Part shown: positions 1 through 4,378 of the stretch, in pieces
Numbering within the stretch: the stretch's first letter is position 1
Layout: each line of letters opens with the position of its first letter
NCBI GenBank assembly: GCA_002825465.1
Contig: PJER01000142.1
Span: 1 to 5,265 of the forward strand
DNA length: 5,265 nucleotides
From: Candidatus Thorarchaeota archaeon MP8T_1
Lineage (GTDB): Archaea > Asgardarchaeota > Thorarchaeia > Thorarchaeales > Thorarchaeaceae
Reading direction: 5' to 3'
Program-made: the position numbers and the translations under genes
The notes under the pieces: generated by a model
What the model saw: the letters and a program-made list of their open reading frames with translations, nothing else
Database searches by the model: none
Told to the model about the DNA's origin: nothing

Positions 1-396
1 CCCCGACGTGGTCGCGGTTTTAGCATCGAAGAAACTGCTCAAGCTGGACTCACTGTTGATGACGCTCGAAAGATGGGTCTAATTGTCGATATCCGAAGAA
101 AAACTGCTTATCCTGAGAATGTTGAAGCGTTAAAGCAGTACCAAAAAGACCTAGAAGAATTTGTGGCAGCTCTCGCTGCAGAAGAAGGTACAGCAACAGC
201 AACAGTTGCAAAAGCCGTTGATGAGCTGTCTGCACTAAAGGCGGTAAAGGCTGATGAAGCCAAACTTCTAGCAAAGGCTGGGATCAAAACAGTTTCCGAT
301 CTTGCCTATTGTGATATCGCTAAAGTGGCAAATAAAACGGGCATAACAGAAGAACGTATCACAAATATGGTTAAGGCCGCGCTGAAGAAGGTCTAG
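1..396 (+). CDS. rpl13e: Large-subunit ribosomal protein L13e (eL13) with C-terminal helix-hairpin-helix-like extension, 5' partial
   Basis: The reading frame is open from base 1 and ends at TAG 394-396, giving 131 residues; the N-terminus lies outside the window. The ATG at 73 is internal, because the in-frame residues before it (PRRGRGFSIEE, then GLTVDDARKMGL) match the L13e family. L13e is a 50S/60S ribosomal protein found in some archaea and in eukaryotes. Fragment residues 1-54 are the L13e core, with the typical VDIRRKT and NVEALK stretches. An Ala/Glu/Thr-rich linker follows (about 55-82). Residues 83-131 (AKLLAKAGIKTVSDLA, then KTGITEERI and a basic helix) look like a helix-hairpin-helix domain of the kind seen in RAD51 N-termini and the RNA polymerase alpha C-terminus. 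From memory, crenarchaeal L13e is about 80 residues, so the extension is notable. The L13e call is confident; the HhH assignment is by pattern only. Confidence 0.9.
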   Translation, partial: PRRGRGFSIEETAQAGLTVDDARKMGLIVDIRRKTAYPENVEALKQYQKDLEEFVAALAAEEGTATATVAKAVDELSALKAVKADEAKLLAKAGIKTVSDLAYCDIAKVANKTGITEERITNMVKAALKKV

Positions 397-415
397 TTTG
401 TCATGATAGTAAAGT

Positions 416-420
416 GAGGT
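416..420 (+). promoter_or_regulatory. Shine-Dalgarno site for the PfkB-family kinase
   Basis: GAGGT lies seven bases before the TTG at 428. In-frame stops TAG (407-409) and TAA (410-412) lie just upstream, with no ATG or GTG in frame between them and the TTG. The next in-frame ATG is at residue 60, inside the first PfkB motif. The TTG is therefore effectively the only workable start. Confidence 0.7.
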
Positions 421-427
421 AATCGAG

Positions 428-1528
428 TTGGACTATACTCGTCTTATCTCACTTCTTGAAAATCCTCCCACTGTTCCTTATCCAGTTATTCTCCCGGACT
501 TTTTTGTTGACCATTTTGTCATCCTTCCCTCGTACCCCGAGTTCTTGAAAGCTCTTGACACTCTTGCACATCAAGGTGGAGGGAATCTAACTGGCACTGA
601 ACAAATGATTCGTCGCGGTGGTAATTGTGTGAATACGACCTCAGCTCTACACGCTCTAGGTGTAGACGCGCGAATGATTATTACCACAGATGAGTACGGC
701 GCATCGCTTCTTAATGCCTTGGCACCCCCTGGTGTAGATATGAATAATGTTCATAGAAATGGGCGATTGTCATCTACAGTTTCGATTGAAACCGAGTTTG
801 AGGGTCGTAGTATTAATATGATGATTAGCGACAGTGGATCTGCCGCAGCCTTCGGATTTGAAGATCTTACGGAATCTGATTTGGATCTAATTCGAAAGAG
901 TGGTCTGATTGCGCTTGTTAATCTAAATCACAATCATAAAGGTGCAGACCTTGCGCACGGTCTCTTCGAGATGGCCAAGGAAACTCCAAGCAAAATAACG
1001 TTCATGGACATAGGCGATCCATCTAGTAATACTGAATTAATCGAACCACTCGTGAAGAATGTCCTACAAGAGGGTCTTGTTGACGTTTTAGGGGCGAATG
1101 AGAATGAAATCAGTTGGCTCTCTTGGCATCTCGCAGGGAGAGATGACGGCTTACGTCATCATGTATCCAATCCAAAGCAATGGATTAACTTAGCAATGAA
1201 AGTTTCACAAGAATTAGGAATCAAGATTGATTTACACACACAACTCTTCTCAGCTGTCATTAATGGGGACAACATTATTGCGACACCTTCATTTGATGTG
1301 GAGAGCAGAGTTGTCTGCGGCGCAGGAGATGCATGGAATGCAGGAGACATCTATGGCCACCTTTTCGAGATTTCGCCACTAGATCGAATTATTCTTGCGA
1401 ACGCAGTCGCAGCTCTTTATGTTTCATCACCCATAGCTGCACACCCCTCACGTCAAGATGTCATTCACATGCTTCGTTTGAATCCTGCGCTATCAAGTGA
1501 TGGTAAAAAGCTACTTATGCACCAATAA
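428..1528 (+). CDS. PfkB/ribokinase-family carbohydrate or nucleoside kinase, substrate unknown
   Basis: This 366-residue soluble protein has the layout of the PfkB family, whose members transfer a phosphate from ATP (rarely ADP) to a sugar, nucleoside or related alcohol. Visible motifs are the N-terminal substrate-binding strand with PDFFVD (Asp24, Asp28), the glycine-rich first signature RRGGNCVNTTSALHALG (62-78), the Mg/phosphate-associated NENE motif (224-227), and the anion hole with catalytic base GAGD (298-301). It is longer than typical ribokinases (about 300 residues). Two usual features are altered. The T-x-G-x-x-G loop before the active site appears as DLHTQLFSAV, and the usual Asp-Thr before GAGD is replaced by RVVC. 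Translation starts at TTG. The gene begins 31 bases after L13e and ends 44 bases before the Roadblock gene, all on one strand, so co-transcription is likely. Family assignment is firm; substrate cannot be told from sequence. Confidence 0.85.
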   Translation: MDYTRLISLLENPPTVPYPVILPDFFVDHFVILPSYPEFLKALDTLAHQGGGNLTGTEQMIRRGGNCVNTTSALHALGVDARMIITTDEYGASLLNALAPPGVDMNNVHRNGRLSSTVSIETEFEGRSINMMISDSGSAAAFGFEDLTESDLDLIRKSGLIALVNLNHNHKGADLAHGLFEMAKETPSKITFMDIGDPSSNTELIEPLVKNVLQEGLVDVLGANENEISWLSWHLAGRDDGLRHHVSNPKQWINLAMKVSQELGIKIDLHTQLFSAVINGDNIIATPSFDVESRVVCGAGDAWNAGDIYGHLFEISPLDRIILANAVAALYVSSPIAAHPSRQDVIHMLRLNPALSSDGKKLLMHQ

Positions 1529-1533
1529 CAAAC

Positions 1534-1549
1534 GCATTAGTAGTAATGC
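1534..1549 (+). repeat. Small perfect inverted repeat before the Roadblock gene
   Basis: GCATTA (1534-1539) and TAATGC (1544-1549) flank a four-base loop, GTAG. It sits between the kinase stop and the ribosome-binding site of the next gene. There is no T-rich run after it, so it does not look like a terminator. It could be a weak mRNA hairpin or chance. Confidence 0.3.
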
Positions 1550-1561
1550 CTCTGCGAGGTT

Positions 1562-1568
1562 AGGTGAT
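1562..1568 (+). promoter_or_regulatory. Shine-Dalgarno site for the first Roadblock-type gene
   Basis: AGGTGAT is a seven-base match to the complement of the conserved 16S rRNA 3' end and lies four bases before the TTG at 1573. A second in-frame TTG at 1579 would have ten bases of spacing. An in-frame TAA directly precedes 1573, so only these two starts are open. The paralogue at 4379 has extra residues before its LER motif, which favours 1573. A further GAGGT lies at 1556-1560. Confidence 0.6.
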
Positions 1569-1572
1569 TTAA

Positions 1573-2511
1573 TTGGAATTGGAACGCGTACTCACGAAGC
1601 TAAAATTCGATGAGTCGGTTACTGGCTACGCATTAATTACTAATGATGGCCAGCCGTTCCTGTCTTTCTCACTACCTGACGAGGTTGTGCCACAAATAAA
1701 GGGCACTCTAAAGATTCATGCAGCTGATCTTAAGCTGGTCAATATTATGACTAGTCAGGGAAGCGTTATTCTCTCACGAGTTGATCCTCAGTGGGTTCTC
1801 GCAGTACTTTTCACACCAGAGCTCACTCTTGGTACCGCACTTTCAAGGGCAAAATCGGTAGTTGAGCTTTTAGAGCAGGTTGCGCTTCCACCGCCCCCCG
1901 TACCCATTGACCTAGAGGAGGATCTAGTCCCTGAAATTGAACAGCCTGCTGTTCAAGAGCAACTGATAGAACATCCAGAAGAGCATGGTGTTATTCCTGC
2001 AATAGATGACACATCTACCTCAATGGAATCCATTGAGTTGACCTATGGATGCGTTGTTCTTAGGGGTGAAAAATACAAAGAAGCTGTGACTCTTGACTCG
2101 GGTTTGAATCTTGCTCTCAAGAAGGCTCATGCAAACTTGGGTGTGGATGTTCTATTGGTCATAGACGAGAAAATGACAATCTTTCAGATAGCTGGAAGTC
2201 TCTATAAACCTGCACAACGAGTTGAAGATGTTATCAGATGGTGTTTAGCAGAGAAGATAGTTGCTGTGGATTGTCCCGACGCTGAAGAAACAAGTCAGAA
2301 AGAGATTGTGGAGCTACCCCTGTTTGAAGGCAACATTGAGAAAGCAAAGAAAGAACATCGCCAAATCCTTGAACTCTGTGATGGGACACGAACCCTGCAG
2401 GAAATATCAACAGAATTAGGCATACTATATTTTGAGGCACTACAGAGTATCCTCCCATATCGTGGGAAGACTCTAAGAATGGTTCGTACAGATAAGAAAT
2501 CAGGAGAATAA
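1573..2511 (+). CDS. Roadblock/LC7-like domain protein with two C-terminal winged-helix-like segments
   Basis: This 312-residue soluble protein has three parts. Residues 1-103 have the alpha-beta pattern and length of a Roadblock/LC7 domain: an N-terminal helix LERVLTKL, a strand pair GYALITNDGQPFLSF, a middle helix, strands SVILSRVD and WVLAVLF, and a closing helix. Roadblock proteins are homodimeric scaffolds or regulators of small GTPases (MglB, Ragulator subunits). Residues 104-158 are a Pro/Glu-rich, probably disordered linker. Residues 192-233 (VLLVIDEKMTIFQIAGSLY, then a second helix and EKIVAV) and 264-306 (ILELCDGTRTLQEISTELG onward) look like two copies of a degenerate winged-helix fold of the PqqD-like 'IDGxxTxxEIA' type, probably protein- rather than DNA-binding. 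The Bet3-like gene follows six bases later. A paralogue starts at 4379. A longin domain is the main alternative for the N-terminus. Exact role unknown. Confidence 0.75.
   Translation: MELERVLTKLKFDESVTGYALITNDGQPFLSFSLPDEVVPQIKGTLKIHAADLKLVNIMTSQGSVILSRVDPQWVLAVLFTPELTLGTALSRAKSVVELLEQVALPPPPVPIDLEEDLVPEIEQPAVQEQLIEHPEEHGVIPAIDDTSTSMESIELTYGCVVLRGEKYKEAVTLDSGLNLALKKAHANLGVDVLLVIDEKMTIFQIAGSLYKPAQRVEDVIRWCLAEKIVAVDCPDAEETSQKEIVELPLFEGNIEKAKKEHRQILELCDGTRTLQEISTELGILYFEALQSILPYRGKTLRMVRTDKKSGE
2502..2506 (+). promoter_or_regulatory. Shine-Dalgarno site for the Bet3-like gene, inside the upstream coding end
   Basis: AGGAG lies in the last codons of the Roadblock gene, eleven bases before the ATG at 2518. 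Its position inside the preceding gene suggests translational coupling of the two. The spacing is longer than at other genes here. Confidence 0.5.
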
Positions 2512-2517
2512 AACAAG

Positions 2518-3024
2518 ATGAGTATAAAGGGAAAAATTGCGTGGAATTTAATGACGACGAAAGTTTCGAAGGTTCTCTTCCAGGCCAGTTATCGGGAGCT
2601 CATGAATCTAGTCATGAGTACAAGCGGCAGTGTTGAAGAGATTAATCGCAAGATGAAAGACATTGGCTTTCGAGTTGGTGAAACGCTTCTCATGGATTAT
2701 GCAGATAGAATCCGAGAACATGCTGGTGATTTCGCAGAGTTCTCAAAGACACTACAACTAGCCTACAAGGTGAACTCTGGGCAGTTTTTCACTAATATCG
2801 ATATAAGTGATGACAAAAAGGTGATTAAATTCACTGATGCCGACTGCCCAATTTGTGAAGGTGTTTCAATCTCTGATATGCCTGGCCTTCAGTACTGTGT
2901 AATCGTTAGCGGAGTCTTTGATGCTGTCATGAAATTACGAGGTTTCTCTGCTGAGAGTTACCAGGAGTCCTGCAGGGCTCTGGGTGACGATGCATGCACA
3001 TGGACTCTCATTCTCAGAGAATAA
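2518..3024 (+). CDS. Bet3-like TRAPP/V4R-superfamily protein
   Basis: This 168-residue soluble protein aligns by eye along most of its length with the eukaryotic TRAPP subunit Bet3 (TRAPPC3), which is part of the membrane-tethering complex that activates Rab GTPases. Matching stretches are the N-terminal helix YRELMNLV (25-32), IGFRVGETLLMDYADR (49-64; Bet3 has GFNIGVRLIEDFLAR), DFAEFSKTLQLAYKV (71-85), and PGLQYCVIVSGVFDAVMKL (122-140; Bet3 has SSLIYSNLLCGVLRGALEM). The tail, with SCRALGDDAC (151-160), looks more like the V4R ligand-binding domain, a relative of Bet3. Cys110, Cys113, Cys127, Cys152 and Cys160 could include a metal or ligand site. The palmitoylated Cys68 of human Bet3 aligns with Ala69. 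There are no membrane segments or signal peptide. It is tightly coupled to the Roadblock gene. Superfamily membership is likely; a tethering role is inference. Confidence 0.8.
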   Translation: MSIKGKIAWNLMTTKVSKVLFQASYRELMNLVMSTSGSVEEINRKMKDIGFRVGETLLMDYADRIREHAGDFAEFSKTLQLAYKVNSGQFFTNIDISDDKKVIKFTDADCPICEGVSISDMPGLQYCVIVSGVFDAVMKLRGFSAESYQESCRALGDDACTWTLILRE

Positions 3025-3049
3025 AGCGCGAGTAGCCATCTGGAATAGG

Positions 3050-3056
3050 TATAAAA
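3050..3056 (+). promoter_or_regulatory. Putative archaeal TATA box for the membrane protein gene
   Basis: TATAAAA lies in the 81-base gap after the Bet3-like gene. Transcription would start about 25 bases downstream, near 3078-3080, leaving a leader of roughly 27 bases containing the ribosome-binding site. This suggests the membrane protein has its own promoter rather than belonging to the preceding operon. Purines (GGAATAGG) lie just upstream, where a TFB-recognition element would be. Confidence 0.45.
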
Positions 3057-3092
3057 CAATAAACGCGAAAATATCGTATAAGCACCAATTAC

Positions 3093-3097
3093 GGAGG
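3093..3097 (+). promoter_or_regulatory. Shine-Dalgarno site for the four-helix membrane protein
   Basis: GGAGG lies eight bases before the TTG at 3106. An in-frame TAA (3103-3105) abuts the TTG, so no longer start is possible, and TTG is the start rather than an internal codon. Confidence 0.7.
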
Positions 3098-3105
3098 CCT
3101 AATAA

Positions 3106-3624
3106 TTGGGTCAAGGTTTAGGTACGATCTTCGGACTCGTAACGGCATTCGCTATCACTTTCATTGTCATGACATTCGGTGTCTATATGCCAGCTGATTT
3201 GATATCACCTACAGTAGTGCAGGATTTTCTCAGCAACAGTGATCTCGAGATTAGACTAGCTGTCGTTGGAACGATACTCTATCCATCAGCTATGGGTGGA
3301 TCTAGCCTTGGTAGTGTGATAGGCTACGGAGCAGATGGCGCGTCAGTTCTCATGTTTCTTGCTTGGGGTACCGGCGGACTTGTTGCTGGTCTTATGTCAA
3401 AGGACTTCCTACCTGCCATCCTAGCTGCAGTTTTTGCGGCCATTATTGGTGCCTTTCTTACTTGGCTACTGGTTTTTGTAATATCTCCTGGATTTGATAT
3501 CGCAGCGATTTTCGCACCAGGCTCATTGCTTCTAATGGAGGTTGCACTCGAAGGAGCCATCTATCCAGCAATCGCATGTGTTATTGGTGGACTTCTTGGT
3601 GGTGGTATTACCAGAGACCGCTAG
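3106..3624 (+). CDS. Four-helix integral membrane protein of unknown function
   Basis: I do not recognise this 172-residue protein. Hydrophobic stretches suggest four membrane helices at about 5-27, 78-97, 101-127 and 147-167. A roughly 50-residue loop (28-77) lies between the first two and holds the charged DLEIR segment and a glycine-rich GGSSLGSVIGYGADG. A short loop with SKD separates helices two and three. The last helix is glycine-rich (GGLLGGG) and the protein ends in TRDR. No catalytic motif, Cys pair or signal-peptidase site is evident. It probably has its own promoter (TATAAAA at 3050) and converges with the minus-strand membrane protein, sharing a four-base overlap. The helix order and spacing resemble that neighbour, so the two may be distant relatives. 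Confidence 0.75.
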   Translation: MGQGLGTIFGLVTAFAITFIVMTFGVYMPADLISPTVVQDFLSNSDLEIRLAVVGTILYPSAMGGSSLGSVIGYGADGASVLMFLAWGTGGLVAGLMSKDFLPAILAAVFAAIIGAFLTWLLVFVISPGFDIAAIFAPGSLLLMEVALEGAIYPAIACVIGGLLGGGITRDR

Positions 3625-3633
3625 CTCTCTGGT
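3610..3633. repeat. Inverted repeat spanning the convergent stop codons
   Basis: ACCAGAGA (3610-3617) and TCTCTGGT (3626-3633) form a perfect 8-bp stem around an eight-base loop that contains the palindrome GCTAGC. The stop codons of both flanking genes (TAG 3622-3624 on plus; TAG read from 3623 to 3621 on minus) lie in the loop, so either mRNA would end its coding sequence in this hairpin. No T-run follows directly on either strand, so it is not a textbook terminator. It may still affect 3' end formation or stability. Confidence 0.55.
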
Positions 3634-4202
3634 GTTCTTAGTATACGACCACACTCTGAGCAGATAAGGGGCTTTGATTTGTAGACAGCCCCACAATCGC
3701 AAATGGTTTCAATCTTATTGGGAATTGGTGGGTCTTTCGTTTGTTGTGCTTTCTCTATGGCCAGTGTGATAGGAATTGCACTTGGAAGTGCAAAAAGGGA
3801 TACAATTATTGATGTAATGAATTGAAACAAAAGATCATAATTCCTAGTCGGATTCAAATTGACATCCCAAAAAGAAGGATTCTCCAATATTTGGAACATT
3901 AACGCAAAGATTGTGAGAAAGACTCCTACCCATAGTGTTGACCTCAGTAAGTTCCAGCCCTTTCGGGAAAAGGGCGAGATGACGATGCCAATAATCAACC
4001 AAGATAGCAATAACGAAGTCACTAATGTCTGATTGAGTAGTTCTTGAAAAGTTGATTGAAACACCCATGCGCCATTTAATAAGAACCAGAACGTGTTGAA
4101 TGGAACTGGGATAGGCGGCTGAGATGAATTCAGTCCCGCTAGAGTGACAAGTGAAAAGGAACCGATGATAATTCCGATGAGGCCACCAAGAAAGTTTCTC
4201 AT
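3621..4202 (-). CDS. Four-helix membrane protein with C-terminal zinc ribbon
   Basis: With the ATG at 4202 this is a 193-residue protein. A TTG at 4220 would add six residues, but the ribosome-binding site GAGGAGAT (4213 to 4206) lies between the two and fits only the ATG. Predicted membrane helices are at about 4-24, 58-77, 89-106 and 123-148. A polar tail follows, with Cys168, Cys170, Cys181 and Cys184 in a C-x-C-x10-C-x2-C pattern (ICDCGAVYKSKPLICSECG), which looks like a small zinc ribbon, probably cytoplasmic. The first Cys pair is C-x-C instead of the usual C-x2-C. Such tails are common on archaeal membrane proteins of unknown role, and no specific function can be read. It is transcribed against its plus-strand neighbour and diverges from the second Roadblock gene. 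Confidence 0.75.
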   Translation of the reverse strand: MRNFLGGLIGIIIGSFSLVTLAGLNSSQPPIPVPFNTFWFLLNGAWVFQSTFQELLNQTLVTSLLLSWLIIGIVISPFSRKGWNLLRSTLWVGVFLTIFALMFQILENPSFWDVNLNPTRNYDLLFQFITSIIVSLFALPSAIPITLAIEKAQQTKDPPIPNKIETICDCGAVYKSKPLICSECGRILRTPES

Positions 4203-4205
4203 TGA

Positions 4206-4213
4206 ATCTCCTC
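4206..4213 (-). promoter_or_regulatory. Shine-Dalgarno site deciding the zinc-ribbon membrane protein start
   Basis: Read on the minus strand this is GAGGAGAT; its GAGG lies seven bases before the ATG whose A is at 4202. It falls inside the longer frame that begins with TTG at 4220, so the shorter start is preferred. Confidence 0.7.
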
Positions 4214-4303
4214 TAGACAACTAACATCTTTTGTGTTTGTGAATCCCTCTTAACAGTTTTCGAATAAACTCTATGCAGAAATCAAACAACGCAACCACAA
4301 TCC

Positions 4304-4324
4304 TTTTCAGATGACTTTTGAAAA
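4304..4324. repeat. Short inverted repeat upstream of the second Roadblock gene
   Basis: TTTTCA (4304-4309) and TGAAAA (4319-4324) are perfect inverted copies with nine bases between them. The repeat overlaps the region where a promoter for the gene at 4379 would lie. It could be an operator for a dimeric regulator, but AT-rich repeats of this size also arise by chance. Confidence 0.25.
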
Positions 4325-4365
4325 TAGGGATTGAACGGGTAGGTCTTGGTCAGGCTAGTGTCCGT

Positions 4366-4371
4366 GAGGTG
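4366..4371 (+). promoter_or_regulatory. Shine-Dalgarno site for the second Roadblock gene
   Basis: GAGGTG lies seven bases before the ATG at 4379 and supports that start. It is the same GAGGT core and spacing as at the kinase gene. Confidence 0.7.
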
Positions 4372-4378
4372 TTATACT

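Larger units (their letters stand above)
4203..4378. other. Divergent intergenic region between the zinc-ribbon membrane protein and the second Roadblock gene
   Basis: These 176 bases must hold the promoters of both flanking genes. On the minus strand, TTTATT (4268 to 4263) is a weak TATA candidate that would place the start of transcription near 4240, about 38 bases before the ATG at 4202. On the plus strand no clear TATA box is visible; the A-rich GAAAATAG (4320-4327) is the best guess. No RNA gene or small ORF was seen. Confidence 0.4.

Noticed and set aside
190..205. CAACAG-like triplet repeat
   Set aside because: It encodes the Ala/Thr linker of L13e and has too few copies to be a meaningful tandem repeat.
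50..274. Minus-strand open frame with a leucine/glutamine-rich product
   Set aside because: It is antisense to the clearly recognisable L13e gene; the Leu/Gln bias comes from reading the Ala/Glu/Lys-rich coding region backwards.
2234..2516. Two overlapping minus-strand open frames
   Set aside because: Both are antisense to the conserved C-terminal segments of the first Roadblock protein and have no ribosome-binding site or domain of their own.
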